A DNA stretch of 64,000 nt from Lepidostoma basale (GCA_022606425.2 JAHDVF020001352.1:372001-436000), one strand, 5' to 3'; positions 11,701 to 23,080 are shown, numbered from the stretch's first letter. The notes: generated by a model not told the origin, from the letters alone. Program-made: numbers and translations.

Positions 11701-12000
11701 AAATGCGCAAATATTCCATGATAAACCAGCAGTAATATAACCCAGTATAATAGCATACCGTAAAAAATCATATATGGAGTGTATTGCGATATCAAGGTCT
11801 GGGAAAATAAATAATGCAAGCGTACACAATGCAAGGCTAAGTAAAGCAAGCGCCACACACAATTCCATTCGTCATGGAAACTTTGAGTCGTTTTTACAAT
11901 TGTCATATAAACTATTGCAGATTTGTGGACCGAACTAGACAAATAATACCGTTTGAATAATATTTCACTTTGACTTTTTTTCATTTTTCACAAACAATAC
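8796..12000. other. Long single-copy intronic stretch
   Basis: I found no gene. Short GC-rich patches occur near 10095-10130 and 11045-11130. The latter has repeated CGACC units (three copies of GACCC) and a GCCGGCCGCGG run. A short AAAT microsatellite lies at 11601-11620. The opposed 101-residue frames near 11563-11984 look random. Confidence 0.4.
11601..11620. repeat. Short AAAT microsatellite
   Basis: Four to five units of AAAT. Confidence 0.7.
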
Positions 12001-12002
12001 GA

Positions 12003-12195
12003 CTTTCGTGGCAGAATCTCAAGAGCTATGACTGCCACACCGAAGGTCCCGAGTTCATCTACTGGCGATGGCAATGTGATTTTTACACTGCCTAAGTTCT
12101 GGTGTAGAATTCACGTGACAATAAAATGGCGATAGATTAGGTACCTATCAAATGTCAATATACTATTGGGTTCAAACGACCCGCTGCGCTGTAAA
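12003..12195 (+). mobile_element. tRNA-derived SINE, degraded
   Basis: The head CGTGGCAGAATCTCAAGAGC corresponds to the A-box region and is mutated. The B-box region is also mutated (GAGTTCATCTA). The body GAATTCACGTGACAATAAAA is intact. It ends in the GGGTTCAAACGACC type of 3' end. Confidence 0.7.
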
Positions 12196-12536
12196 AAAAA
12201 GATTTTATTTAAAAAATATGTTTCTGGCCACATACGTCCTTCCTCAGTGTAAAAAAAATAAGAATGATATATATTTCTCGAAATATGTTTGCGAAACATG
12301 CATGAAATTGTTGCGAAACTACGATGTTTATCGAAATAAATAAACCACAATATAACAATGAATTTAAAATAAAATTGGCAGAAAAATACATAGTTTGGTC
12401 TCTATTTTTTATGATAATTCACAGATTTTAAACAGGATTGAATATAAGTTAAGGTGCACCTTTATCGCATTAAATAATCATTTAAAATTTCTTTAAATAA
12501 ACAACAATGGTATTAAAAGCAATCGTAATTGTAGTA
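12196..12536. other. Single-copy stretch
   Basis: Opposed frames of 60-79 residues overlap here on both strands. None looks like a known protein. Confidence 0.3.
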
Positions 12537-12775
12537 TTTTGTTTATTGAACAATGATGTAAAACTCCTTATTAAATAAATAATACGAATGAAAACGTCTG
12601 TTTTCTATAAGTTTTATTAAAGTACATATATAGGAATGACATTCACTTTTCTAAAGCATAATAAAATATTTGACAATGCCTTAAAAAGACGAAACATTTT
12701 ATCCCCACATACTATTATAAAACTTCTATAAAACAGACGTTTTCATTTGTATTAATTATGTTTATTGTAAGCCAT
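12537..12775. repeat. Family D palindromic element
   Basis: The left end TATTGAACAATGATGTAAAA, the AATACGAATGAAAACGTCTG segment and the inverted arm AAACAGACGTTTTCATTTG are all present. The centre has GACGAAACATTTTA. Confidence 0.65.
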
Positions 12776-13195
12776 ACGTAAGTATATATTTTACAACCAG
12801 TTCGCCTCTTATAACGACACTATTTCTTATGAATAATGTGTAGCATACAATGCACTCTACTCCGTGGCTATAAAACGTTAGATTTTTAATGTGCTTCGTT
12901 TTCAATAGTACATTATTAAGTTCCACTGGAATTATAAAATACTATGTAAATGAACAGGTAATTATAACAAGGAGAAGTTTTCTGTCTCTCCGTTCAAAGG
13001 TCTAGATTAAAATATAAGAAATAACTCAATAAAATGAGGCCCTCAGAAGCATAGCAACATCAAATTGCAGTATACACAAAAGATTTTTTGGTGAAAGAAC
13101 CGTTTTTAAAAATCTAATATATTTTTATTATTATATTTATAATAAAAAATATAAATAATAAGGAAGAAATGAAAGGCAGATGATTGCATCATAAG
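12776..13195. other. AT-rich stretch without recognised features
   Basis: No gene, repeat family or coding frame recognised. Confidence 0.3.
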
Positions 13196-13440
13196 TCAAA
13201 TTAAAAATAGGTTCCCTGAGATCATTGGACGAATGGTTGAGAGAAGAATGGTATAAATGTTATATATAATACAAGCAGCATGAGTGAAAAGAGAAGCCGC
13301 GAAGGACCAGTAAGTAATTAAATACTAAAAGACGGCCTGATTCAAAGTCGAAAAAATCGATGAGCGTGCATGTTGCTATTTATGAGTGTAGAGAAAACTA
13401 GAGATTATGTTAGGACAGAGCAGTATGACAGTCCGTTTTT
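13196..13440 (+). mobile_element. Family A RTE-like 3' end, badly decayed
   Basis: Recognisable pieces are GAAGAATGGT, GAGCGTGCATG, GAGTGTAGAG, TTATGTTAGGACAGAGCAG and GACAGTCCG. These are the remains of the tail found in better shape near 24.6 and 40.5 kb. Confidence 0.45.
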
Positions 13441-13529
13441 TTTTTACATAGACATACAGTGGTTATACTGTATTTCCATGAGTACACTACTCATTCTGGG
13501 ACAAAAGGACAATTCCCATACTTAATAAT

Positions 13530-13890
13530 AACAAATAAATATACAACAATTGTAAACGGAAACATCAAAACACAGAAATAGAAAATAAAAACATCTTACA
13601 AAAATACAAAATTCTAAAAGCATTCAGGAAATATCAAAGACATAGAAACTAAAACATATTTTACATAATTGCAAAAGCATTCAGGAAATATCAGTAAACA
13701 TACATAGAACTAAGACATATTACAAAGTTTACACAATTATAGAAACATTTAGGAAAAATAAAAACACAAATATAGAAACTAAAACATATTACAAAGATTA
13801 CAAAATTACAAAATATATTAGGAATATCAAAACACAAACTTTAAAACTAAAACATCTTACAAAGTTTACGCTTCACATTTTATCATCAAT
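13530..13890 (+). repeat. Minisatellite, about 75 bp unit
   Basis: About five diverged copies of a unit containing GCATTCAGGAAATATCA, AACTAAAACAT and TTACAAAGTT. Single units of the same sequence occur near 45020-45085 and 21970-21995. Confidence 0.65.
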
Positions 13891-14790
13891 ATATACGAGT
13901 AAAACAAAAATATAAAGTTTGCAAGATAGAAAATACATTTTTGATGCTTTGGAGCAACATTTAGTAATAGCAAGTAGTCTCAATCGATAACATCTTGTCT
14001 AGCTACCCTCAGTATCCATTCCATCCGTTGGAATGGGATGGACACCTACACATTCATAAAGATCCAGATGAGAAGACAGATTATCAACATATTCACTGAA
14101 AATACGTGCTGAATTATCAATTTACGAGTACCAACAGATTTTCATAAAATCTAAACAAATAACCGGAGTAATGGTTAAGGTGTCATAGGCCCAGGTGTAT
14201 GTTACAGTTCAACATTACGAGCGTATGAGAAAAAAATGATGACCTTAGGTGACTCTTCTTTAGTTCATGAGATTGAGTTTTCTTATAAGTGAGTTAGTTA
14301 GTTAGTTACTTTTTTCCAAGTTCCAAGTTCCAATGATACAGAGTTTGTTTTATTTTAGATCCATGAGCTGACTTTACAAATTGTTTAAAATATTATATTT
14401 ATTTCAAATATAATATAATATTATTTACGTGACAATAAAAGTATTTTATGCACATTTCTAGAGATATTTACTAAGTTGCGAATTGAATGTATTCATGTTA
14501 CATACGCATGAACGATGAAGTTATATAAAATGATGATAATATCGTTTAACCATAAATCTATAAAAACATCGGCAACTTAAGATCCTTATAAGGCTCAATA
14601 AAATCTTTACAAATTCCTTTTAGATATTATTCTTGGCCTTTTAAATTTTTAATTATTTATTGAGAGAAATACGTCACTCTCCGAAGACTTTGGATGTCAT
14701 TCAGAAAACATGAGTTTTTCAATTTGTAAGATGGAGGTTCAGGAAGAACACCAAAAAATAATACTATAATTGTTTTTTAATACAGTCCAC
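13891..14790. other. Unclassified stretch
   Basis: No gene. A short run of GTTA units at 14290-14315 looks like an orphan family A tail, followed by a small duplication of CCAAGTT. A CCATTCC/GGAATGG hairpin lies near 14020-14035. Confidence 0.35.
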
Positions 14791-14970
14791 GTTGACAAAA
14801 TATTGATGAATTTAGAAGTTTGAAATATTGAATGTCGGCCATGTGAGGAGTCAGAGAAATCGACGTGCGTACATGACACGATGTATGAATGTTGAGGAAG
14901 GGAGAGAAATATGTCAGGAAAGAAAAGTGTGGCAGTCCATTCATTCTGCCTACCTAAGTTAGGTAGTTTT
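14790..14970 (+). mobile_element. Family A RTE-like 3' end
   Basis: It reads GAATGTCGGCCATGTGAGGA, then TCGACGTGCGT, then AGAAAAGTGTGGCAGTCCAT. This is the conserved C-terminal region (NVGHVRS..RRA) plus tail, with the last part of the tail lost. Confidence 0.7.
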
Positions 14971-15274
14971 TTAGTTTAACATCATAATTCAAGAAACAAT
15001 AAACACTGTTGATTTAATAACGTTGGTGTTCTTATTAATTAAAACGCTATTTACATACACTTTCTTTCCATGTGTCCGAACCATTGTAATGATTATTTCA
15101 TTATTTAAACACATAACACTTTAATTCGCACTGTATTAACTCCTTATATGTACATTTAACATAACTATAGTTTCTGTGAATTATTGCCATCAAGAACGGC
15201 ATTGAAAGAGAAGGAAATACAGCTGGTAGTCCACTCCTCAGACCGATTGCAGTAAGACCTCTAGAAAGGCATTG

Positions 15275-15315
15275 AACATAGAAGAACATTGTCCATTAGA
15301 CAGCTCCTAATGGAC
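15275..15315. repeat. Short inverted repeat
   Basis: AACATTGTCCATTAG and its inverse lie about 12 bases apart, directly before an RTE fragment. Confidence 0.6.
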
Positions 15316-15480
15316 AATGTTCTAGCTGACCTAGCTAGGTTGGGTGAATCGGACTGCTGGGAGCAAAAAGCGCAGGATCGAGGAGCTTGGCGAAAAATCA
15401 TCAAGGAGGCTAAAATTCTTCAAGAGTTGTATGGCTATAGGAAGTATTATAAGTACCACTCCTTAAGAAGTAACTTGACG
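15290..15480 (+). mobile_element. RTE-like retrotransposon C-terminal fragment
   Basis: The frame reads DNVLADLARLGESDCWEQKA and then QDRGAWRKIIKEAK. The A.DR..WR motif is the typical end of RTE-like ORFs. Confidence 0.55.
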
Positions 15481-15534
15481 CAGGGAATAAGAGGCCAAAA
15501 GGCTTATCCTAGAATATGAGGAAGATTAATTAAA

Positions 15535-15790
15535 TCCAGTACGTGAATCCGTGTTCCCGCCAGTCAGCCTCCGTTATTCGTTTGTCTGTTGATCTCGCCC
15601 TGCATAGAATACGTAATAATGCGGCCCTATTGTGCAGATCAAGAGATGTCGTTACGCCGCGAGGAGGCAGGGGATTCAACAGTCCGCGTGACGGTGGTAC
15701 AGTGGGGCGGCGCGATGGTCCCGGCCGTGGTGCGATAGCCGCCGCGGGTCGCTATCTGATCGGAGGGTCACGGGTTCGATTACAATAAAC
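15535..15790. other. GC-rich unclassified block
   Basis: It is strongly GC-rich, unlike its surroundings, and ends with CACGGGTTCGATTAC, which resembles a tRNA B box. It may be a SINE of another family or host DNA. I cannot decide. Confidence 0.3.
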
Positions 15791-15924
15791 GAATTCAATT
15801 CAAGTGCTTGAATAAATGTACTGTTTTCGTTTATGTTTATACACAAAAACACTTACAACGCATCAGTCGGGTTTCCGATGGAGAATTTTTTTGTTTTTGA
15901 TATTTAATGGCGTAAATTTTTGAA

Positions 15925-16545
15925 GGATATATTAAATATTAATTTTGAAATAGTGTATGTCGTTTTATATAGTAATATTGTCATTTATATCAAATCAAAT
16001 CAGTTTATTAACTCAAAAGACATTACAAACAGGAAAATGTTTAAGGCATCTATTGAGTACAGGTAAAATATTATAAAAATTCAACATAACACCAGAAGCG
16101 CATTAGAGATGGTTCGACTTTAGGAAGACAAGATAATTTCTTAAGTCAAGAAATATGAGTAAGTACCCCATACTGGAAATACTACATATATATTTTGAAA
16201 AAGAGTATGTCGTTTTATATAGTGACACTGTCATTTTTATACGAGTAAGTACTTCGTCCTGGAAATACTTTATATTCATTTTGAAATAATGTATGTTGTT
16301 TTATATAGTGACACTGTCATATATGTACGAGTAAGTACTTCGTCCTGGAAATACTATATATTAATTTTGAAATGGAGTATGTCGTTTATAGGGTGACACT
16401 GTCATTTCGATACGAGTAAGTACGAGTATGTACTTCGTCCTGGAAATACTATATATTAATTTTGAAATAGAGCATGTCGTTTTATATGGTAACACTGTCA
16501 TTTACATATACGAGTACTCGTATGTAGGTACTTCATCCTATAATT
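15925..16545 (+). repeat. Minisatellite, about 90 bp unit, interrupted
   Basis: About five units contain TATGTCGTTTTATATAGTG, ACACTGTCATTT and CTGGAAATACT. A family F copy separates the first unit from the rest. Confidence 0.75.
15990..16145 (+). repeat. Family F fragment inside the minisatellite
   Basis: It shares AAATCAAATCAGTTTATTAA, AGACATTACAAACAGG and GGAAGACAAGA with the F copies near 56.6 and 57.5 kb. Confidence 0.6.
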
Positions 16546-16886
16546 CATAAAGTATTTATATTTCCGTTAAATATTAAGTTCAAATTGAAACATAAAATGT
16601 GTGATGTTATTTAATAAAACAGACTACGGCAAAAATAACTAAAACTGGCATTATTTTAAATTTCATAATATTTTTGTTTTATTGCAATTTCGTTTTGTGT
16701 TGACATATTATTCAATTTTTTTCAGCAGTAGGTAAACAAAAGACGTTAAATTTGTCAAAGAAATCCCTGAAAATATATTAAAAAAAACTGGTTTCATTTT
16801 AAAATTATTCAATAAATGCTAAACTTCAGGCACATTAACATTATCCATAATACTGAATTTTTATTATATATGAGTAGATTGTTGTT
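16546..16886. other. AT-rich spacer
   Basis: Nothing recognised. This is the left flank of the jockey-like insertion. Confidence 0.3.
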
Positions 16887-16898
16887 TTTTAAACTGAC

Positions 16899-17907
16899 TT
16901 GGACTTGGACTTGGATCTTCTGGCTTACAGAGGTTCAGCTCATGTGGCTATTCCTCTTACGTCTGATGGGAACATTGTTGGAAGGTGATTTGGTGGGTTA
17001 TTAGTTTATTCGGGGGCATGATTTGTGTGGCCCGGAGTGTTCCTCTGAAGGAGAATCGATTTTGGGCGCTTGTGGCGGCTGGAAGTGTTTGGGTCGTAAT
17101 TAGAGAGGTCTTTTATTGTGTGGTTGGGATGTGAAGGGAGTCCTTTGTAAAAACGTTCGGCAAGTTTCAGAATGAATTCATCTATCATCGGGATTCCCGA
17201 TTCTAGGTGCAGTTGTGTAATCCTGGTCCATGAAGGCGCACCAAGCGATAAACGGATAGCCTTATTTTGCAGGATTTGGAGTTTTTGTATGTGACTCGAA
17301 GCTGCATAGCCCCAGATTGGGGCTGCATAAGTGAAGATCGGCCTTATAACCGTTTTGTATATCAGGAGTTTATTGTCGATGCTTAGTTTACTGTTTCTAG
17401 CTAACATTGGGTAGAGGGCTGAGATTGCTTTTGACGCGGCTTTGACTTTATTTGTAATGTGTGGCCTCCATGTCAGCTTAGAATCCAAGGTAACCCCAAG
17501 GTATTTGATTGTTTTGGTCCAAGGAACGTCTTGGCCGAACATTTTTATGTTGGGAATGTTTGGAGGAATGTGTCTTTTACTGAAAAGGGTCGCTGCGCTT
17601 TTACTCGGATTGATGGTAATGCGCCAGTTTCTGCACCACACCTCTAGCACATCGGCCTGTTTTTGCACCCTGCGGGTCGCGAGAAGCGGCCTTTTAGCAC
17701 TGGAGATGATGCCCGTATCGTCAGCGAATTGGGCAATGTGGGTGTTCTGATCTCGGGGAAGAGGGATATCACTGCAGTAGATGTTGAACAGAGTAGGAGC
17801 CATTACTGAACCTTGGGGAACTCCTGCTCTGATAGGGCGTACAAGGGATTTGGCCTTGTTGATTTTGACGCTGAAAAGGCGATCGGACAGAAAGCTTTTA
17901 AACTGAC
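16899..17907 (-). mobile_element. 5'-truncated jockey-like non-LTR retrotransposon
   Basis: The open frame (about 17006 to 17907) is the second half of a reverse transcriptase. It has FKSFLSDRLF, the RAGVPQGS motif, TLFNIYCSDIP, the catalytic QFADDTG, KYLGVTLDSKLTW and a thumb region ending in LQILQNKAIR. There is no frameshift in this part. The 3' end has a tail of CCAAGT repeats. A 12-base direct repeat, TTTTAAACTGAC, lies at 16887-16898 and 17896-17907 and fits a target-site duplication. The 5' end (endonuclease, first half of the polymerase) is missing. Confidence 0.9.
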
Positions 17908-18530
17908 GTGAGAATCAAATTATTTCAAAAATTTTCATTTTCCATAAATAGCGATGGAGGTATTATAGATATCTCCAAAACTTGTTGACATAAATAAATT
18001 TTAAATTTCGACAATACTCTAATTTTAATTTCCAATTTGGTTTTAACAGATACAGACGATTAATGAGTGACCAAACGATAGCAGTATGTATTATTAATAT
18101 CTCTTGAAATAAGCAAAAAAATGATATGTTGAAATGCATTCTTTGTTTTTTAAATTGACAAATAAGATATTTTCAAATAACGATTTTAAAAATGAGCAGA
18201 CTTTAAATTATCTGATTTATTACGGAATTTTACAGCATTCTTCGGGCAACCGTGATCAACATTAGCAATTTCGATAACCGTCAATCTACCCATTCAAATA
18301 GCAAGTGTGATATTTTCTCTGCTATTTGCTATAACATCTCGGCTTTTTTTTTAAATAACGAAAAACGTGTGATCATTTTTCATTTCGTTGCAAGCAACAT
18401 ATTATTATAGCGCATTCATCCTGATAAGTTGTAATTAAAGATTCAAAGATGATCACGAGTCGAATAAATCTAATAAAGTTCAAGTGAGTCATAAGAGAAA
18501 AAGACTAAATTTATATAAAGACACTCACAG
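17908..18530. other. Single-copy AT-rich stretch
   Basis: It contains a short TATTATAGATATCTCCAAAA segment like parts of the palindromic elements, but no clear element or gene. Confidence 0.3.
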
Positions 18531-19420
18531 TCGGGGTGATTCTCCGCATAACAATCACGTCCATATTGTGGGGAGTTGAAGTGTTATACGTGGATAGAAA
18601 CTAAATCTAGTTGTCGGCTGAGCGGAGAGTAATCTCACGATGTGAAGGGAGATATGACGTGACAAGGGCTACTTCTGCATGCGCAAAATGCATCTGGATT
18701 AGGAATGGTGGGTAATGGTGACTTTTGACCCAGCATCCAAAGACCTTTATACATTGACCACGAATACAAAGTTAACATGTCCTCTAAGGATTACCAGTCC
18801 AGAGGCTATTGCTCCCCCATATATTACTTATTTATTGGATGTTGAGGTTAGATATTGTCGGCAAGAGGAGGATTTTTTTTGGAGAATGTGGAGGGTTGGA
18901 TCTGACATGAGGACTCGACTATACAGCTAGGGAGGAGTGTGAAAGAGTGGGTGGGAACGGTGGCAGCGAGCGGCTCTGGGTGGGGGCCATATTTCCTGTG
19001 TACGAAATCGAGTGTAGGCCAATATAGCAATGAGGTTGGGATAAAGATAGGATGGGGTAAGGATGGTGGTAAGGCAGAGCGTGGGTCATGGAGTATTGGA
19101 AGGAGTAGAAGGTGGACAGCGATGACGGAGGCGGCGTCGATGGTGGCAGGAGAAGCAAAATCTGCAGCAGCCTCAAAGGTAGACGAGTATGAAATAGCAA
19201 CGACTGTATGAGACAGTGAGAGTGTGCGATGGTCAGGAACTGTAGCGGCGGCACGGCAGGCGAGGAGCCTTTTCAGGCAAAGGTTTGCATTAAAACTGGC
19301 TGGCAGTAAGGCATTCAGATCGAAGCACAATATAGTTATGAGAGCGTACACCACGTGATATTTATTCTGATTTGAATCACCACAAAAACAACACACAACC
19401 ATCACTAATGCACACACATG
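18530..19420. other. GC-richer block with long open frames on both strands, unclassified
   Basis: The minus strand carries a 189-residue frame (18848-19417) rich in Leu, Ser, Pro and Ala, beginning MCALVMVVCCFCGDSNQNKY. The plus strand has a 90-residue frame in the same place. I recognise no domain. Low-complexity composition could keep frames open by chance. A long terminal repeat or other transposon part is possible. Confidence 0.3.
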
Positions 19421-19915
19421 TATATAGAACTTTGTTTAACCACTTAACATTCCTAAAAGTACTCAAACAATAACTAAAATACTGAAAATTCTTTCTTTTT
19501 TTGTCCAAATTTTCAAACGACAGTTCAAATGCGAACGCCATTTTGTTTCTGACATGGTTACACAATAATTAGTAATGTTGTTTAATTGAATTTCGCAACT
19601 GATTTAAAAGTACTTACCGATAAAATTTACTTTTTTTTTTAATGAAGAGCGATAGTAAGAAGCAAAAGCCACATTTAAATTAATCAAATGTTAAAATTCG
19701 AAACCATTGACTTGCAATAAAAATCTTATTAAAAAATATGTATATTTTTAAACTATATATATTTTTATTCAATATACAACGCGCACTTAAATAAAATTAC
19801 AATAATAACAAACCTTCACACCATTTCCACAGAGGTGTAGGTAAAGAGAATGGAATGCCACACCACTCTGTCCTGAACCTTTCTCGGGGGTAAGAGTTTT
19901 CTTAAATCAAAATTA
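19421..19915. other. AT-rich spacer
   Basis: No gene or repeat recognised. Confidence 0.3.
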
Positions 19916-19919
19916 ACTA

Positions 19920-20165
19920 ACGATCTTCGAGGCAGAGTGGCAACAGCCATGACTGCCAGATAGAAGGTTCCGGGTTCGATTCCCGGCGATGAAAAAATTA
20001 CGCTGTCTTTGATCTGGTAGAATTCACGTGACAATAAAATGGCGATCGACTAGCTATCTATCAAATGTCACGAGAATCAATAATAAAAAAAATGTATAAA
20101 GTATTGGGTTTAAATAACCTGTTGTATGCAAAAATGTGGGAAGCGAAAAGAAACTACCACATTAA
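19920..20165 (+). mobile_element. tRNA-derived SINE, second 3'-end type
   Basis: The A-box region AGGCAGAGTGG and B-box GGTTCGATTCC are intact, followed by GAATTCACGTGACAATAAAA. The end is of the type GGGTTTAAATAACC then GAAACTACCACATTAAAGAC. Confidence 0.8.
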
Positions 20166-20269
20166 AGACCCAAGTGGGATCATAACCATTATCCCTGGTG
20201 AATACGTGGAAAATCTGTGTATACGAGTATAGGGTGTCGAATAAAAATATAAGAAATTAATGCAGTGCG

Positions 20270-20545
20270 AATAAAAGTGTTATGTACAAAATAATGAAAG
20301 GATCATTAAGATGGTTTGAACATATGGAAATAATGAATGAAGAAAGTATATGTTAACGAGGTAAACTGAACAAGAAATAGAGGAAGGCAACGTAAGGACC
20401 CGAAGAAATCGACATGCCTGCATGATGTATGAATGTTGAGGAAGTGAACGAAGTATGTCAGGAAAGAATAGTGTGGCGGTCCATTCTTTTGTCTACCCTT
20501 TCAGGAGTCGCCATGATGATTAGTTAGTTAGTTATAAAAATATAG
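20270..20545 (+). mobile_element. Family A RTE-like 3' end with GTTA tail
   Basis: The block ATGAAAGGATCATTAAGATG is followed by a deleted middle, then GAATGTTGAGG, GTGTGGCGGTCCATTC and a tail of GTTA units. Confidence 0.75.
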
Positions 20546-20769
20546 ACGATACTAGAAAATTAATCAGAATAAAAAGAGTGAGGGACTTGACTCACGTAGT
20601 ACGTCAGTTATATACCATAAACAGCTCGACATGTAAATGATACTCTCATCAGTTATTTTACTTGCATAAATTACAGATAGCCTATAAGATATGTATATGA
20701 AGGCTAATTAGTATGCTCGGTCGGTACAAATTATTGCAGGAATGGAATAATCACTATAGGCAGTAGATA

Positions 20770-20950
20770 ATTCGATGTAATTTACCATTTCCACCTTCAC
20801 TGCGCCGGCGCATTGCTCGGCCAATCGGGTAACGAGAATCCCTCGCCCAACATGGCCTAGGCGCCGCCGCATAACACACCGTGCACTGTATATGGACACG
20901 GAGCGATAGACCATGCAATTAGGGCAAATAGAAGAATGTGATTACCCCGC
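20770..20950. promoter_or_regulatory. GC-rich single-copy island, candidate enhancer
   Basis: A sharply GC-richer stretch with GCGCCGGCGC and GGCGCCGCCGC lies in an AT-rich intron and shares nothing with the repeats here. A 68-residue minus frame over it is unlike any Serrate exon. The regulatory role is inference. Confidence 0.3.
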
Positions 20951-20984
20951 TCTTTCTCACTGGTATTGTTCCATCAGCCAGTAT

Positions 20985-21410
20985 TATAACTGCATTATAC
21001 TCTCGCATAGCGGCTGCTCGGTGTGAAATATTCAGCATGACATTTATTTGGCGTTCATTTGTTTAAACCATATAAATAAAGATATTTGAAATGCTGATGA
21101 AGATTTCAGTATTTTTCTGTAAATTGAAAACATGTTGTGATACTGTGCTTCGAATATCAAATTCTGAAGCACTCGATATAATTTTCAAAATTAAACAATT
21201 TAATCTATTTTTATTTTAATTAACCGAATTCTTATTCTTTCAATGCAATCGTAGTAACTGCGTTTTACTCTCACATGGCTGTGTGAAACACTCTGGGTGA
21301 CAGTTAGTGGGTGTTCATTTGTTTTCATTCTAATTTCAAATGTTTTTTTTTGTGTGTGATTTTATACAATATGCAAAATAAAGATAAATGAAATGCTCGA
21401 TGGTTTGAGT
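20985..21410 (+). repeat. Ancient tandem duplication of a non-repeat segment
   Basis: Unit one (20985-21115) and unit two (about 21252-21410) share TAACTGC.TT.TACTCTC.CAT, GTTCATTTGTTT, ATAAAGATA and GAAATGCT in the same order. They are diverged. Confidence 0.55.
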
Positions 21411-21419
21411 ATTTTCATA

Positions 21420-21625
21420 TAATTTTAATTATTTATTTATTTGATACAGTTACGATAGTGTTCCTAATCATACAAGTAATTTTATTTATTGTTACATCTT
21501 TACAAAATTATAGGTAAATTTTCAAATAACAAAAGCTTGAGTAAAGAAACATAAACGGATTATAAATATTATGTAATATCTTTTGACAAAATAAACCGAT
21601 TTGTTTTGATTTGATTTGATTATTT
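21420..21625 (-). repeat. Family F-like repeat end
   Basis: Read on minus, it begins AATCAAATCAAATCAAAACA, then CGGTTTATTTTGTCAAAAG, like the F start, and then diverges. Confidence 0.45.
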
Positions 21626-21727
21626 TTCAGAAATAAGGATGATTAACGTTTCAATCACCATTTCTAGAGTAACTATTAAGACAATCAAATGATTTTACTG
21701 GAATCTCTTGATGGAAGTTCATTTTAA

Positions 21728-21860
21728 ATAATAATTAAATAAAACGATGTTTGTTAAATACTTCCACTTTTGTCTTTATTTCCACAGCGAGCCTGGCGAA
21801 ACCGGTCGCTGTCAAAATAAAGACAAAAGTGGAAGTAGTTAAAAAACATCGTTTTATTTT
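21728..21860. repeat. Palindrome with GAAACCGGTC at its centre
   Basis: Arms AAAACGATGTTTGTTAA and CCACTTTTGTCTTTATTT pair with their inverse. At the centre, ACAGCG, hairpin GCC/GGC, GAAAC, CG, GTC and GCTGT form a hammerhead-like fold that lacks the CTGANGA box. Confidence 0.65.
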
Positions 21861-22019
21861 ATTTTATTTTATTTATTTATACATGATACACAAATGAGAC
21901 ATAACAAACGAAAAATATTTAGGCGACTCATTTGGACACAAAACGGTGTTACAAAGATAAGATAAAACAACATGAAACTAAAACATCATACAGATCAGAA
22001 GGAACCCAAATATGTCGAC

Positions 22020-22107
22020 GTCAGTGAGGCAGTACTCTTTCCAGAATTTGTAATATTTTTTTTTTATATATTTTTTTTATATTTCATATTTATACTGCCT
22101 CACTGAC
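22020..22107. repeat. Inverted repeat, 15 bp arms
   Basis: GTCAGTGAGGCAGTA at 22020-22034 pairs with its inverse at 22093-22107 around a T-rich loop. Confidence 0.7.
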
Positions 22108-22129
22108 ACTGAAAATGTCCAAATCCGAG

Positions 22130-22690
22130 ACGATTAGATTCAACGTCCGAATTGCTCTTCCTACTGGCGTCACCAAAGGCATTTAACTATTATCTATAGT
22201 AACTATATTCTATGAGGAAAATTGCATCAAATATGAATATTTATCATTCAATTAGGGAATCCAAAAACGAGATCACATCCAAGATCTTGGTTCTAAACAC
22301 TTTGGTACCGTTTGACGCCAAGTCGGGAAGTCTACGCCTCTGTTGGGGCTCAAACTGCCGCATAATGGCCATGCCCAAGAATGGGTCTCGTCAGAAACCA
22401 GATACTTTATCAATTGGTGCACCGGCCCACACCCGATCCGTTCTCACGGTACGATTAGTCCACCAATTAGCATATCATGGGCGTGCGAGCCGCATTGCTA
22501 ATTTTTGTCATTTTGACTGCCCGAGAATCGGTGCCACATACCCGAGATACGCCGGAGAGATACTTGCGTATGACCAGTGCCTTCCTACAAGCCGTAAAAT
22601 AAAGCCGCATCAACCAAAATTCACTCAAAAACACACGAAAATACTACAAAACGCAGTCTAATCGGCGCCACACCAAGGATGTACAAAATA
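22130..22690 (+). other. Unclassified block with a 149-residue open frame
   Basis: The frame at 22212-22661 begins MRKIASNMNIYHSIRESKN and is one of the longest non-retrotransposon frames in the window. I see no domain, signal peptide or membrane segment. GC content is above the surroundings. It may be a decayed element, conserved non-coding DNA, or chance. Confidence 0.25.
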
Positions 22691-22784
22691 TCAGAAATAC
22701 TTGTCAATAATATATCGTATATAAAATAAGACTGTTTAACAATATTTTAAATTTACTCGTATACAAATACTTGTAGACTAATAC

Positions 22785-23080
22785 TGGATTTTACCCATTG
22801 CGGATAAATTATTTTTATAAGGATTATTGTATCTCAATAGAGACGAAGATGTAAATTGTTTTCTGGGAACAGAATATGGTAGTCGAGGCGCTTACAGGAC
22901 TTATGACCTATCATAGGTTGGGTAAGGCGATCGCTTTATGTTTAACAACATTCCCCATTTCGCCCGTCTTACGACTACCACGTCTGACAATTTTTTAGAA
23001 GATGTATATTTGCTAGAATGCTACGCTGCTCTTCACATTATTTTTAGTTGATTCCACAATAGCGCCATCTATCCTTTTAA
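22785..23080 (+). repeat. Family B copy
   Basis: The lead-in ACTGGATTTTACCCATTGCG is followed by the body from ATTGTATCTCAATAGAGACG to the AGCGCCATC end. Confidence 0.75.

Noticed and set aside
13530..13890. CRISPR-like array
   Set aside because: Units are continuous and diverged, with no constant repeat and unique spacer pattern, and the DNA is eukaryotic.
15535..15790. Serrate exon or ribosomal DNA piece
   Set aside because: No frame matches Serrate and I could not match it to rRNA. Left unclassified.
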